From assembly GCF_002902365.1 (NCBI RefSeq), contig NZ_PPQC01000068.1, forward strand, positions 43,932 through 97,074: a stretch of DNA of 53,143 bases. Reading direction: 5' to 3'. The DNA comes from Staphylococcus cohnii subsp. cohnii (GTDB lineage Bacteria > Bacillota > Bacilli > Staphylococcales > Staphylococcaceae). Of the stretch, positions 18,783 to 28,330 are shown piece after piece; position 1 is the first letter of the stretch, and every line of letters starts with the position of its first letter. The position numbers were made by a program, and so were the translations under genes. Below the pieces are notes generated by a model. That model was given only the letters and a program-made list of their open reading frames with translations. It searched no databases and was not told the origin of the DNA.

Positions 18783-19835
18783 TTGGATAATGATCGTCAA
18801 AAAGCTTTAGATACAGTAATTAAAAATATGGAAAAATCATTTGGTAAAGGTGCAGTAATGAAACTTGGTGATAATGAAGCACGCAAAGTTTCTAGTGTAT
18901 CAAGTGGTTCAGTAACTCTAGATAACGCATTAGGGGTTGGTGGTTACCCTAAAGGTAGAATTATAGAAATATACGGACCAGAAAGTTCCGGTAAAACAAC
19001 TGTTGCATTACATGCCATAGCTGAAGTACAAAAAAATGGTGGCATTGCTGCATTTATTGATGCTGAACATGCTTTAGACCCAGTTTATGCTGAAGCATTA
19101 GGTGTTGATATTCAAAATTTATATTTGTCTCAACCAGATCATGGTGAACAAGGCTTAGAAATTGCTGAAGCATTTGTTAGAAGTGGTGCGGTAGATATTG
19201 TTGTTGTCGACTCAGTAGCTGCGTTAACACCGAAAGCTGAAATTGAAGGTGAAATGGGCGATACACATGTCGGTTTACAAGCGCGTTTAATGTCACAAGC
19301 ACTACGTAAATTGTCTGGCGCTATTTCTAAATCAAATACAACTGCTGTATTTATAAATCAAATTCGTGAAAAAGTTGGTGTTATGTTTGGGAATCCTGAA
19401 ACGACACCAGGTGGACGTGCATTGAAATTCTATAGTTCAGTGCGTTTAGAAGTTCGTCGTGCAGAACAGTTGAAACAAGGCCAAGAAATTGTTGGTAACA
19501 GAACAAAAATTAAAGTGGTAAAAAACAAAGTAGCTCCTCCATTTAGAGTGGCAGAAGTTGATATGATGTACGGTAAAGGCATCTCCAAAGAAGGAGAGCT
19601 CATTGATCTTGGTGTAGAAAATGAAATCGTCAATAAATCGGGTGCTTGGTATTCTTACAATGGTGAACGTATGGGTCAAGGTAAAGAAAACGTTAAATTA
19701 TATTTAAAAGAAAATCCAAAAGTTAAACAAGAAATCGATCAAAAATTACGAGAAAAACTTGGTATTTTCGATGGTGACGTTGATGAAAAAGAAGAAGAAG
19801 CACCTGCTACACTTTTTGATGAAAAAGATGAATAA
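18783..19835 (+). CDS. recA: Recombinase RecA
   Basis: RecA forms the strand-exchange filament and triggers LexA self-cleavage. The 350-residue protein has Walker A GPESSGKT at residues 65-72, the DNA-binding loop 1 near 155-165 ([14 protein letters not shown]) and the [12 protein letters not shown] strand. The C-terminus is acidic. It starts at TTG with TTAGGAGGT upstream, and the encoded [10 protein letters not shown] start matches staphylococcal RecA. It is monocistronic: its own LexA-controlled promoter and a terminator flank it. Confidence 0.98.
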   Translation: MDNDRQKALDTVIKNMEKSFGKGAVMKLGDNEARKVSSVSSGSVTLDNALGVGGYPKGRIIEIYGPESSGKTTVALHAIAEVQKNGGIAAFIDAEHALDPVYAEALGVDIQNLYLSQPDHGEQGLEIAEAFVRSGAVDIVVVDSVAALTPKAEIEGEMGDTHVGLQARLMSQALRKLSGAISKSNTTAVFINQIREKVGVMFGNPETTPGGRALKFYSSVRLEVRRAEQLKQGQEIVGNRTKIKVVKNKVAPPFRVAEVDMMYGKGISKEGELIDLGVENEIVNKSGAWYSYNGERMGQGKENVKLYLKENPKVKQEIDQKLREKLGIFDGDVDEKEEEAPATLFDEKDE

Positions 19836-19873
19836 ATTATATTTTAATGTAAAATAAAAATTTTTTCTTTTAT

Positions 19874-19911
19874 AAAATAAGCTTGTATTTTAAGATATAA
19901 GCTTATTTTTT
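19874..19911 (+). terminator. recA terminator
   Basis: AAAATAAGCTT (19874-19884) pairs with AAGCTTATTTT (19899-19909), followed by T. The remaining sequence up to the rny promoter at 20053 is AT-rich and shows no further element. Confidence 0.8.
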
Positions 19912-20052
19912 GTTATAATATATAGGTTTAAAAATTATTAAATAAGAATATTTTATGATGAAAATACAACAAGAAATAGACAATAGCAGTAACTATAACT
20001 AATTTAATGTAAAATGAGCTATTCAAATAATGAATTAATGTAGTTGCACACC

Positions 20053-20082
20053 TTGACACTTCTTAGTTTGAAACCGTACAAT
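20053..20082 (+). promoter_or_regulatory. rny promoter
   Basis: TTGACA (20053-20058) and TACAAT (20077-20082) are 18 bases apart. The predicted transcript has a leader of about 80 bases before the GTG start of rny. Confidence 0.7.
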
Positions 20083-20168
20083 TACATTGTATGATTCTTA
20101 TATAACTTCATATAATCATATTGAATTTGATATACAGAGCAAAATCCTAGAAAAAAGGGGGTGTTTGT

Positions 20169-21728
20169 GTGAATTTATTAAACCTCCTACTCATTTTGCT
20201 AGGTATTATTCTCGGAGTTGTTGTAGGGTATATTATTGCCCGAAATATATTGCATCAAAAGCAATTACAAGCAAGACAGACTGCTGAAGATATTATCGAA
20301 CATGGTAATAAAGAAGCAGAAAATATCAAGAAGGAAAAGCTCCTTGAAGCTAAAGAAGAGAATCAAATCTTAAAAGAGCAAAGTGAAAATGAACTTCGTG
20401 AAAGACGTGGTGATCTTCAAAGGCAAGAAGCACGACTTCTTCAAAAAGAAGAAAACTTAGAGCGAAAATCTGATCTTTTAGATAAAAAGGATGAGATTTT
20501 AGAGCAAAAAGAGTCTAAACTTGAAGAACGACAACAACAAGTAGATGCAAAAGAGAGTAGTGTTCAGTCATTAATAAATAAGCATGAACAAGAATTAGAA
20601 CGCATCTCTGGTCTCACTCAAGAAGAAGCTGCCAATGAACAACTTCAAAGAGTCGAGGAAGAATTGTCACATGATATTGCAATACTTGTTAAGGAAAAAG
20701 AGAAAGAAGCAAAAGAAGCAGTCGATAAAAATGCAAAAGAGTTATTAGCAACTACTGTACAACGGTTAGCTGCAGAGCATACTTCAGAATCTACAGTATC
20801 AGTTGTTAATTTACCAAATGACGAAATGAAAGGTCGAATCATTGGTAGAGAAGGTAGAAATATAAGAACGTTAGAAACGTTAACTGGTATTGATTTAATT
20901 ATAGATGATACACCAGAAGCAGTTATTCTATCAGGTTTTGACCCAATTAGACGCGAAATTGCAAGAACTGCATTAGTAAATCTTGTTTCAGATGGACGAA
21001 TCCATCCTGGAAGAATTGAAGATATGGTTGAAAAAGCTCGAAAAGAAGTAGACGATATTATAAGGGATGCGGGTGAACAAGCAACATTTGAAATTAATGT
21101 GCATAATATGCATCCAGATTTAGTTAAAATTCTAGGTCGTTTACAATATCGTACTAGCTATGGTCAAAATGTGTTAAAACATTCTATAGAGGTTGCCCAC
21201 TTAAGTGGCATGTTAGCAGCTGAATTAGGAGAAGATGTTACATTAGCCAAACGTGCTGGATTACTTCATGATGTTGGTAAAGCTATCGATCATGAAGTTG
21301 AAGGAAGTCACGTTGAAATTGGTGTGGAATTAGCTAAAAAATACGCTGAAAGTGAAACAGTATTAAATGCTATACACTCACATCACGGTGATGTAGAACC
21401 AACTTCTATTATTTCTATATTGGTTGCAGCAGCGGATGCTCTATCAGCTGCTAGACCAGGTGCTCGTAAAGAGACTTTAGAAAATTATATTAGAAGATTG
21501 GAAAGACTAGAAACACTTTCAGAAAGCTATGATGGTGTTGAAAAAGCATTTGCAATCCAAGCTGGTAGAGAAATCCGGGTTATTGTATCACCAGAAACTA
21601 TCGACGACTTAAAGTCACATCGCTTAGCAAGAGATATTAAGAGCCAAATTGAAGACGAACTTCAATATCCTGGTCATATAAAAGTGACAGTTGTTCGTGA
21701 GACTAGAGCAATTGAATACGCAAAATAA
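20169..21728 (+). CDS. rny: Ribonuclease Y
   Basis: RNase Y is a membrane-bound endoribonuclease that starts mRNA turnover; in S. aureus it is also called CvfA and affects virulence. The 519-residue protein has one N-terminal membrane helix (about 3-24), a long charged coiled coil (about 25-200), a KH domain with [10 protein letters not shown] near residues 218-228, and an HD domain with the catalytic H367-D368. The GTG start follows AAGGGGG. The neighbours ymdB and recA are conserved. Confidence 0.97.
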   Translation: MNLLNLLLILLGIILGVVVGYIIARNILHQKQLQARQTAEDIIEHGNKEAENIKKEKLLEAKEENQILKEQSENELRERRGDLQRQEARLLQKEENLERKSDLLDKKDEILEQKESKLEERQQQVDAKESSVQSLINKHEQELERISGLTQEEAANEQLQRVEEELSHDIAILVKEKEKEAKEAVDKNAKELLATTVQRLAAEHTSESTVSVVNLPNDEMKGRIIGREGRNIRTLETLTGIDLIIDDTPEAVILSGFDPIRREIARTALVNLVSDGRIHPGRIEDMVEKARKEVDDIIRDAGEQATFEINVHNMHPDLVKILGRLQYRTSYGQNVLKHSIEVAHLSGMLAAELGEDVTLAKRAGLLHDVGKAIDHEVEGSHVEIGVELAKKYAESETVLNAIHSHHGDVEPTSIISILVAAADALSAARPGARKETLENYIRRLERLETLSESYDGVEKAFAIQAGREIRVIVSPETIDDLKSHRLARDIKSQIEDELQYPGHIKVTVVRETRAIEYAK

Positions 21729-21753
21729 TAAATAAAAACATAATTAAGTTATG

Positions 21754-21800
21754 AAATAACTGCTAGCAAAAAGTAAAACTTTGTTGGCAGTTATTTTTAG
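21754..21800 (+). terminator. rny terminator
   Basis: A 17-bp stem with two G-T pairs (21754-21770 with 21780-21796) is followed by a short T-run. Confidence 0.85.
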
Positions 21801-21878
21801 TTTGTTAAAAATAATACAATTTTTGACATATTGAGCAAGTATCAATATATTGTGAGGAAGAAATCTACTGACAATATA

Positions 21879-21915
21879 AATGAGTCTGGGGCATCATTGA
21901 TGTCTCAGACTCATT
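21879..21915. repeat. GAGTCTGGG-type hairpin repeat
   Basis: A stem of about 17 bp (21879-21895 with 21898-21915) of the GAGTCTGGG/CTCAGACTC kind seen widely in staphylococcal intergenic regions. It lies between convergent rny and the small minus-strand gene and may act as a terminator for the latter. Confidence 0.65.
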
Positions 21916-21971
21916 GTTTAAAAACTAAGCATTATATCTTAGTTTCTGTTATTGTTATGTGCTATGTTTAG

Positions 21972-22187
21972 TTATTTTAACTCTAAGTCTACTTTCTGTA
22001 ATTCTTTGATTACTTCAGCAGTGTCATAACAACTTGTGGAGATATTGGCATACCTTTCAGCAAGTCTATAAGCATTGATATATAACTCTAAGCTATCCTT
22101 AGCAATATCTTCCGGATTGTCACTATTTGCAGGGTTTGCAGAGACAACTAAATCAGCAAAATGTTGTGGATCAATATTAATTGACAT
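21972..22187 (-). CDS. Small hypothetical protein (71 aa)
   Basis: A soluble, mostly helical 71-residue protein, acidic overall, with no membrane segment and no motif that I recognise. The region NPEDIAKDSLELYINAYRLAER looks amphipathic. On the minus strand AGGAG lies about 13 bases before the ATG, a long spacing, so the start may be imperfectly placed. It is convergent with rny and divergent from ymdB, and the hairpin at 21879 would end it. The unbroken frame, location in a gap and proper terminator argue that it is real. Function unknown. Confidence 0.65.
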   Translation of the reverse strand: MSINIDPQHFADLVVSANPANSDNPEDIAKDSLELYINAYRLAERYANISTSCYDTAEVIKELQKVDLELK

Positions 22188-22353
22188 TTCTTACATACAA
22201 CTCCTATTTTTTTGAAATGATACTTAACTATAATATAAATATTACCACCAATCTGAAATTTAAAACAAAGTAATGTTTATGAATATTTATTAAAGAGCCT
22301 TTTCATCATAGATAATTTCAATTAAACTAACAGTAAGAGAGGATGACACGTAA

Positions 22354-23145
22354 ATGAGAATTTTATTTATTGGGGATATTGTTGGTAAATTAGGTAGAGA
22401 AGCTATTTCAAACTATTTACCCAAGTTGAAACAAACTTATAAACCTACCGTTACAATAGTAAACGCAGAAAATGCAGCTCATGGTAAAGGTTTGACCGAA
22501 AAAATATATAAATCTTTACTAAGAGAAGGCGTTGATTTTATGACAATGGGAAATCATACATATGGTCAACGTCAAATATATGATTTTATAGAGAATGCCA
22601 ATCGGATGGTTCGTCCAGCTAATTTTCCAGATGAAGCACCTGGTGTTGGTATGCGCTTCATTCAAATTAATGAAATCAAATTGGCTATCATTAATTTACA
22701 AGGACGTGCATTTATGCAAGATATTGATGATCCTTTTAAAAAAGCAGATGCCTTAATAGCTGAAGCACAAAAAGAAACAGATTATATCTTTGTTGACTTC
22801 CATGCAGAGACTACTTCAGAAAAAAATGCAATGGGATGGTATTTAGATAATAGAGTTAGTGCTGTTGTTGGTACACACACACATATCCAAACTTCAGATG
22901 AAAGGATATTACCTGGAGGCACAGGATATATTACAGATGTAGGCATGACTGGTTACTACGATGGTATACTTGGTATTAATCGTGAAGAGGTGATTACTCG
23001 CTTTATCACGAGCTTACCACAAAGACATGTCGTTCCTGATGAAGGTCGCAGTGTATTATCGGGTGTAATTATAGATTTAAATAAAGATGGTAAAACAAAA
23101 CGTATAGAACGTATTCTTATTAATGATGACCATCCATTTAAATAA
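22354..23145 (+). CDS. ymdB: YmdB-type metallophosphoesterase
   Basis: The 263-residue calcineurin-like phosphoesterase of the TIGR00282/YmdB family acts on 2',3'-cyclic nucleotides and affects RNA and biofilm phenotypes in Bacillus. The metal ligands are visible: D8 in FIGDIVG, the N39-type residue in VNAENAAHGKG, N67-H68 in GNHTYG, H150, and H175/H177 in GTHTHIQ. GAGAGGA precedes the ATG. It follows rny as in Bacillus, with the small reverse gene between them. A terminator follows. Confidence 0.93.
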   Translation: MRILFIGDIVGKLGREAISNYLPKLKQTYKPTVTIVNAENAAHGKGLTEKIYKSLLREGVDFMTMGNHTYGQRQIYDFIENANRMVRPANFPDEAPGVGMRFIQINEIKLAIINLQGRAFMQDIDDPFKKADALIAEAQKETDYIFVDFHAETTSEKNAMGWYLDNRVSAVVGTHTHIQTSDERILPGGTGYITDVGMTGYYDGILGINREEVITRFITSLPQRHVVPDEGRSVLSGVIIDLNKDGKTKRIERILINDDHPFK

Positions 23146-23171
23146 TCGTCCATTAGTATGAATTTTTAATT

Positions 23172-23208
23172 AAACCGCTCTTTTCATAGTAAAAGCGTGG
23201 TTTGTTTT
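23172..23208 (+). terminator. ymdB terminator
   Basis: A 13-bp stem with one G-T pair (23172-23184 with 23191-23203) ends in a T-rich stretch. Confidence 0.8.
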
Positions 23209-23255
23209 GGTATGATGAAATATGAATTATTATAACCACTAGGAGGCTAGATGAT

Positions 23256-25016
23256 ATGAAATCTCAAGTATCATGGAAAGTGGGCGGACAACAAGGTGAA
23301 GGTATTGAATCAACAGGTGAAATCTTTGCCACTGCTATGAACCGTAAAGGATACTATTTATACGGATATCGTCATTTTTCAAGTAGAATCAAAGGCGGTC
23401 ATACAAATAACAAAATTAGAGTATCAACATCACCAGTACATGCAATTAGTGATGATTTAGATATATTAATCGCATTCGATCAAGAAACTATCGAATTGAA
23501 TCACCAAGAAATGCGTAAAGATAGCGTGATTATTGCTGATAGTAAAGCTAAACCAGAAAAGCCTGAACATTGTGAAGCACAATTGGTTGCGCTACCTTTT
23601 ACTGCTACTGCGAAAGAATTAGGCACGACTTTAATGAAAAATATGGTCGCTGTTGGTGCAACATGTGCCGTAATGAACTTAGACATTTCAGATTTCGAAA
23701 CACTTATCACCAATATGTTTACTAAAAAAGGTGATAAAGTTGTAGAAATGAATATTGAAGCATTGAATGAAGGTTATCGATTAATGAACGAGCAATTAAG
23801 TACTATTGATGGTGATTTTGTTTTAGAAACAACAGAAGGTACACCACATCTATATATGATAGGCAATGATGCGATAGGTTTAGGTGCGTTGTCTGCCGGA
23901 TCAAGATTTATGGCAGCATATCCTATTACACCAGCATCTGAAATTATGGAATATATGATTGAAAACTTACCTAAAGTTGGGGGTACTGTCGTACAAACTG
24001 AAGATGAAATCGCTGCAGCAAATATGGCAATTGGCTCCAACTATGCTGGCGTACGTGCATTTACAGCAAGCGCTGGACCTGGTCTTTCACTCATGATGGA
24101 AGCTATTGGCCTATCTGGTATGACTGAAACACCATTTGTTGTTATTAATACACAACGCGGAGGTCCATCCACTGGATTACCTACCAAGCAAGAACAGTCA
24201 GACCTTATGCAAATGATTTACGGTACGCATGGTGATATACCTAAAATAGTTGTAGCACCTACTGATGCCGAAGATGCATTTTATCTTACGATAGAAGCTT
24301 TCAATCTTGCTGAAATGTATCAATGCCCTGTAATCATTTTAAGTGATTTACAATTGTCATTAGGAAAACAAACTGTAGAATCATTAGACTATAATAAAAT
24401 CGAAATAAATCGTGGGGAAACGATTCAATCAGATATAGAAAGAGATGAAGCTGATAAAGCATACTTCAAACGTTATGCGTTGACTGAAAGCGGTGTCTCT
24501 CCTAGACCGATTCCTGGAGTTAAAGGAGGCATACATCATGTTACGGGTGTGGAACATAATGAAGAAGGTAAGACAAGTGAAGCAGCTGATAACAGACAAC
24601 AACAAATGGATAAACGTATGCGAAAAACAGAACATCTATTGATTAATGATCCTGTAGAAAATGATGCGTCTCATGAAGCAGCCGATATTCTTTATTTAGG
24701 TTTCATTTCTACTAAAGGCGCGATCCAAGAAGGTAAAGAAAGATTAGAGCAACAAGGTTTGAAAATTAACCATTTACAAATTCGACAGTTACATCCATTC
24801 CCAAGCAAAACGATACAAGAAGCGGTTGATAAAGCTTCAAAAGTTGTAGTTGTTGAACATAATTATCAAGGTCAACTTTCAAATATATTAAAAATGAATG
24901 TGAACGTTGGAGATAAGTTAATTAATCAAACGAAATATGATGGTACGCCATTCTTACCAAATGAAATAGAATCCAAAGGATTAGAGATTGCCAAAAATTT
25001 AAAGGAGTTGGTATAA
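23256..25016 (+). CDS. korA: 2-oxoacid:ferredoxin oxidoreductase, alpha subunit
   Basis: This subunit of a thiamine-diphosphate/iron-sulfur enzyme decarboxylates 2-oxoacids (probably 2-oxoglutarate) to acyl-CoA with reduction of ferredoxin. The 586-residue protein is a fusion: an N-terminal gamma domain (about 1-185, GGQQGEGIEST) and the alpha domain from about 195 with YPITPASEIMEYM, EDEIAAANMAIG and TASAGPGLSLMMEA. GGAGG precedes the start. The beta subunit gene starts directly at the next base. Confidence 0.94.
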   Translation: MKSQVSWKVGGQQGEGIESTGEIFATAMNRKGYYLYGYRHFSSRIKGGHTNNKIRVSTSPVHAISDDLDILIAFDQETIELNHQEMRKDSVIIADSKAKPEKPEHCEAQLVALPFTATAKELGTTLMKNMVAVGATCAVMNLDISDFETLITNMFTKKGDKVVEMNIEALNEGYRLMNEQLSTIDGDFVLETTEGTPHLYMIGNDAIGLGALSAGSRFMAAYPITPASEIMEYMIENLPKVGGTVVQTEDEIAAANMAIGSNYAGVRAFTASAGPGLSLMMEAIGLSGMTETPFVVINTQRGGPSTGLPTKQEQSDLMQMIYGTHGDIPKIVVAPTDAEDAFYLTIEAFNLAEMYQCPVIILSDLQLSLGKQTVESLDYNKIEINRGETIQSDIERDEADKAYFKRYALTESGVSPRPIPGVKGGIHHVTGVEHNEEGKTSEAADNRQQQMDKRMRKTEHLLINDPVENDASHEAADILYLGFISTKGAIQEGKERLEQQGLKINHLQIRQLHPFPSKTIQEAVDKASKVVVVEHNYQGQLSNILKMNVNVGDKLINQTKYDGTPFLPNEIESKGLEIAKNLKELV

Positions 25017-25883
25017 GTGGCAACATTTAAAGATTTTAGAAATAATGTGAAGCCCAATTGGTGCCCTGGTTGTGGAGATTTTTCTGTTCAAGCAGCGATT
25101 CAAAAAGCAGCTGCAAATGTTGGACTAGAACCTGAAGAAGTTGCAATTATAACAGGTATCGGGTGCTCAGGCCGCTTATCTGGTTACGTTAATTCATATG
25201 GTGTTCATGGCATTCACGGTCGTTCATTACCATTAGCACAAGGCGTGAAAATGGCTAATAAAGACTTGACAGTTATTGCTTCCGGTGGTGATGGTGACGG
25301 TTATGCCATTGGAATGGGACACACGATTCATGCGCTACGTAGAAATATGAATATGACATATATAGTTATGGATAACCAAATCTATGGTTTAACAAAAGGA
25401 CAAACATCACCATCTTCAGCACAAGGTTTTGTGACTAAATCTACACCTAAAGGCAATATTGAGAAAAATGTTGCGCCACTAGAGCTTGCATTGTCATCAG
25501 GTGCAACATTTGTTGCTCAAGGCTTTTCTAGTGATATCAAAGGTTTAACTAAAATGTTGGAAGATGCAATTAATCATGATGGTTTTTCATTCGTTAACGT
25601 ATTCTCTCCATGTGTAACATACAATAAAGTAAACACTTATGATTGGTTTAAAGAAAATCTTACCAATATTGATGAAATTGAAGATTTTGATACGACCGAC
25701 AAACAAAAAGCGACTCAAAAAGTTTTAGAATATAATTCATTACTTAAAGGCATCGTATATCAAGACACAGAAACACCTTCTTATGAATCTCAAATTGAAG
25801 AAATAGAAGGCACAGCACTAGCCAAAAAAGATATTCACCTTGATGAACAACAATTCAAAGACTTAACAAAACAATTTGTATAG
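25017..25883 (+). CDS. korB: 2-oxoacid:ferredoxin oxidoreductase, beta subunit
   Basis: This subunit binds thiamine diphosphate and the [4Fe-4S] cluster. The 288-residue protein has cysteines C16 and C19 (WCPGCGDF), C50 (GIGCSGR) and a later cysteine in FSPCVTY that together can hold the cluster. The ThDP motif GDGDGYAIGMGH lies near residue 90. It starts with GTG immediately after the korA stop, with AAAGGAG inside the korA end, which implies coupled translation and equal stoichiometry. Confidence 0.94.
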   Translation: MATFKDFRNNVKPNWCPGCGDFSVQAAIQKAAANVGLEPEEVAIITGIGCSGRLSGYVNSYGVHGIHGRSLPLAQGVKMANKDLTVIASGGDGDGYAIGMGHTIHALRRNMNMTYIVMDNQIYGLTKGQTSPSSAQGFVTKSTPKGNIEKNVAPLELALSSGATFVAQGFSSDIKGLTKMLEDAINHDGFSFVNVFSPCVTYNKVNTYDWFKENLTNIDEIEDFDTTDKQKATQKVLEYNSLLKGIVYQDTETPSYESQIEEIEGTALAKKDIHLDEQQFKDLTKQFV

Positions 25884-25924
25884 TAGCTTATCTACTTAAA
25901 TAGTAACCAAAAGCGTAAAATAAC

Positions 25925-25992
25925 TAGCTGATCACAAAAAGATGATTTTCATAGAAAAATCATTGTTTTATATTTGTGGATCAGCTATTTTT
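25925..25992 (+). terminator. korAB terminator
   Basis: An outer stem (about 25925-25938 with 25973-25987) encloses a second hairpin with GATGATTTT pairing to AAAAATCAT. A T-run follows. Confidence 0.8.
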
Positions 25993-26027
25993 ATACATAA
26001 ACATTAAAAGTGGAGGCATAGAGAAAG

Positions 26028-26651
26028 ATGGTTGATCATTTTGCGACAATGAAGGAATTACTAACATACACACACGAAGGTGAAGATTGGGAAATTCAAA
26101 TGTGTGAAAGGGATTCACCTGTACTCATTACTGCTGTACATGGAGGGGCTATAGAAAGAGGTACAACTGAAATTGCACAATATTTAAGTGAAATAGGAGA
26201 TTTCAGTTTTTATAGTTTTAAAGGTGTAAGAAAAAATAAAAATAATGAACTTCATGTTACGTCAACTCATTTTGATGAACCAAACTTAAAAAAAATTGTG
26301 AGCGAACATGCCCAAGTTATATCGATTCATGGTTGTATGGGTGAGAAAAATGAAGTGTATATTGGTGGTAGAGATGAAGCGTTAATTACGCGCATAAAAC
26401 AAGTATTAAATGAGGCAGGAATCATTATAAAGGATGCACCATCTCATATTGCTGGTAAACAACAAGATAACTTTGTCAATTGTGGCAAGAAAGGAATGGG
26501 CGTACAGTTAGAATTGACCGTTAACTTTAGGAAACATTGTTTTGTTAATAAAAAATTTAATCTAAAGGATAGAGAAGATCGTTCAAATTGGTCAACTTAT
26601 TTAAAAGAATTTTCGAAAGCAATGGTTAATGCGATCACCTACCATAAATAG
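26028..26651 (+). CDS. Poly-gamma-glutamate hydrolase family protein, copy 1
   Basis: The 207-residue protein belongs to the family of phage PghP and B. subtilis YmaC/YndL/YjqB, zinc peptidases with a carboxypeptidase-like fold that cut poly-gamma-glutamate. Visible residues fitting the active site are H38 and E43 in HGGAIERGT, H101 in SIHGC, and E162 in VQLEL as candidate general base. It has no signal peptide. A GTGGAGG precedes the start. It lies 132 bases upstream of a paralogue of the same length, and both lie upstream of an Rrf2 regulator. The substrate in this organism is unknown. Confidence 0.87.
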   Translation: MVDHFATMKELLTYTHEGEDWEIQMCERDSPVLITAVHGGAIERGTTEIAQYLSEIGDFSFYSFKGVRKNKNNELHVTSTHFDEPNLKKIVSEHAQVISIHGCMGEKNEVYIGGRDEALITRIKQVLNEAGIIIKDAPSHIAGKQQDNFVNCGKKGMGVQLELTVNFRKHCFVNKKFNLKDREDRSNWSTYLKEFSKAMVNAITYHK

Positions 26652-26783
26652 TTAACCGCAAATTGCTCAGAAGCAATTGTAAAAATATTGTTAATAAACT
26701 AGTGAAAACTTAACAGTGATTTAAGATAGTAGACGCTAAAGTGTGGTAAATAAAAAAGGTACATTTATAAAGGAGGGGGAAAT

Positions 26784-27407
26784 ATGTCTGATCGATTTAA
26801 GTCTATGACAGAATTAATGGATTATACAGAGGAAAATACGGATTGGGTCATTCATTCTATTAAGCGAAATAGTAATATTATAATAACTGCAATTCATGGG
26901 GGAGCTATTGAACCGGCTACTACGGAATTGGCGGAATTGACAGCTGAGAAAGGTAGTTTTGACTACTTTACTTTTAAAGCAATTAGAACAAAAGCTAATT
27001 CAGAATTACATGTGACCTCCAGGCGCTATGATGAACCTAAATTGATGAAAATGATTGCTAATAATCCATATGCTATCGCTATACATGGTTGTAAAGGTGA
27101 AGATGAAATTATTTATATGGGTGGTAAAGACGAGCAATTAATGGATGCAATGACGGAAGAATTTGAAAAACTAGGGATAGATGTCAGACAAGCGCCATCA
27201 CATATGTCTGGTGCACATGATGACAATATTATTAATTGCTGTAAAACTGAAAAAGGTGTACAACTCGAATTAACCTCAGGAATAAGAAAAAAATTGTTTG
27301 AAAATGAACGCTATAATAAAAAAAGTAGAGAAAACAGCAGTAATTGGTCTCAGTTTATGTATGATTTTGCACAAGCAATCATTAATGCGACCAAAAATAT
27401 TGCATAA
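26784..27407 (+). CDS. Poly-gamma-glutamate hydrolase family protein, copy 2
   Basis: The paralogue of the preceding gene, also 207 residues, with the same layout: H38 and E43 in HGGAIEPAT, IHGCKGE near residue 100, MGGKD, PSHMSG, and the QLEL glutamate. The two are clearly homologous along their length but diverged (for example RGT against PAT after the zinc motif), so the duplication is not recent. It has its own strong AAAGGAGGGGG. No signal peptide is seen. The intergenic space holds a weak AATTGCT/AGCAATT hairpin without a T-run, so both may be on one transcript. Confidence 0.87.
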   Translation: MSDRFKSMTELMDYTEENTDWVIHSIKRNSNIIITAIHGGAIEPATTELAELTAEKGSFDYFTFKAIRTKANSELHVTSRRYDEPKLMKMIANNPYAIAIHGCKGEDEIIYMGGKDEQLMDAMTEEFEKLGIDVRQAPSHMSGAHDDNIINCCKTEKGVQLELTSGIRKKLFENERYNKKSRENSSNWSQFMYDFAQAIINATKNIA

Positions 27408-27433
27408 TATTGAAAAGGGAAAAGAAACGAGTT

Positions 27434-27458
27434 ATTATAGATTTATTATATCTATAAT
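27434..27458. promoter_or_regulatory. Inverted repeat, probable Rrf2 operator
   Basis: ATTATAGAT and ATCTATAAT are perfect inverted 9-mers separated by seven bases. They end 17 bases before the ATG of the Rrf2 gene and contain -10-like TATAAT. Rrf2 regulators usually bind dyads of this size at their own promoters. Confidence 0.65.
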
Positions 27459-27475
27459 AGGAAGATGATGAATTT

Positions 27476-27877
27476 ATGAAATTTTCAAAAGCGACTGATT
27501 ATGCTTTACATGCATTGTTATTTATGATCAATAACCAAGGGGACCAAAAAAAGATTCCTGTACAAGATTTAGCATCTGTTTTAGGTGTTTCTACAACTTA
27601 CTTATCTAAAGTACTGACACGTCTAGTAAAAAGCAATATCATTTCTGCTAGTAGTGGTGCTAAAGGTGGGTATCAATTAAAAAATGGTTGGGATTCAGTA
27701 TCCATATATGATGTCATTATTACAATTGATGGGAAACAAAGTTTATTAGAGGACTCTTTTAATCATGATGAAGGTTGCCCCGTTAAAGCTATAATGGAAG
27801 ACGCTGAAACAACTTTGATAACAACATTGAAACAAAAGAAATTAATAAGTTTGGATAAAAAAGCATCAGATAAATGA
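27476..27877 (+). CDS. Rrf2-family transcriptional regulator
   Basis: The 133-residue winged-helix protein has the Rrf2 start KFSKATDYALHALLFM, the recognition region LGVSTTYLSKVLTRLVK (about 37-52) and the GAKGGYQL wing. It has one cysteine (C101 in EGCPVKA) instead of the three that hold the cluster in IscR and NsrR. It is thus more like the YwnA/CymR type of sensor than an iron-sulfur protein. A perfect dyad lies at its promoter. Targets are probably the adjacent genes or the decayed one after it. Confidence 0.9.
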   Translation: MKFSKATDYALHALLFMINNQGDQKKIPVQDLASVLGVSTTYLSKVLTRLVKSNIISASSGAKGGYQLKNGWDSVSIYDVIITIDGKQSLLEDSFNHDEGCPVKAIMEDAETTLITTLKQKKLISLDKKASDK

Positions 27878-27933
27878 TTTTATAGTATGGAAATAAGAAA
27901 TGACAAACTATTTCTATATATTATTTTAAATTT

Positions 27934-27964
27934 ATTATAGATATTAAAATCTTTAATCTATGTA
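27934..27964. promoter_or_regulatory. Second, imperfect operator-like repeat
   Basis: ATTATAGAT (27934-27942) recurs exactly 500 bases after the first copy, with an inverted ATCTATGTA at 27956-27964. It stands directly before the decayed gene at 27977, which suggests that gene was once controlled by the same regulator. The wider 13-base spacer makes this uncertain. Confidence 0.35.
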
Positions 27965-27976
27965 TAAATAAAAGGA

Positions 27977-28260
27977 ATGGAATTTGAAGATGGTAGTGTT
28001 ATACAAATAGAGGTACATCTACTCAAATGATGTTTGATACATAAGTCCGCTTTTTAAATAATATAGAGCTACAACATGAAGAACAAGGAAAAATCAAATT
28101 GACATTTTCTGGAAAATCAGTATTAATGGGTAGTATGTAGTAGGAGAGAGTAATGATAACTTTCTTAGTCAATTATTCGATGTGCCTTAGATTGGCGAAG
28201 AACATTGCCAAAAATAAGATGATGGCTCTTATAGATAAAAATTATCAATAAACAAAGATT
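27977..28260 (+). pseudogene. Probable decayed coding region
   Basis: No full frame is open, but three protein-like stretches follow one another in three frames. From ATG 27977 a frame reads MEFEDGSVIQIEVHLLK. From about 28060 another reads NIELQHEEQGKIKLTFSGK, ending at 28140. From 28146 a third reads ESNDNFLSQLFDVP. Order and composition suggest one small gene broken by frameshifts and stops. I do not recognise the parent family. The rest of the 27877-28331 gap shows only the operator-like repeat at 27934. Confidence 0.4.
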
Positions 28261-28330
28261 TAGAATTCTATACCTTAAGTTAATGTTTTGGTAAACTGAA
28301 GATAAGTAAAATTTAAGGGGTTGAATAGGC

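Noticed and set aside
20087..20287. A 66-codon plus-strand frame overlapping the rny start
   Set aside because: It overlaps the rny leader and start in another frame, lacks a ribosome-binding site and would conflict with the well-supported rny GTG.
26655..26680. Hairpin between the two PGA-hydrolase genes as a terminator
   Set aside because: The AATTGCT/AGCAATT stem has no T-run on the plus strand.
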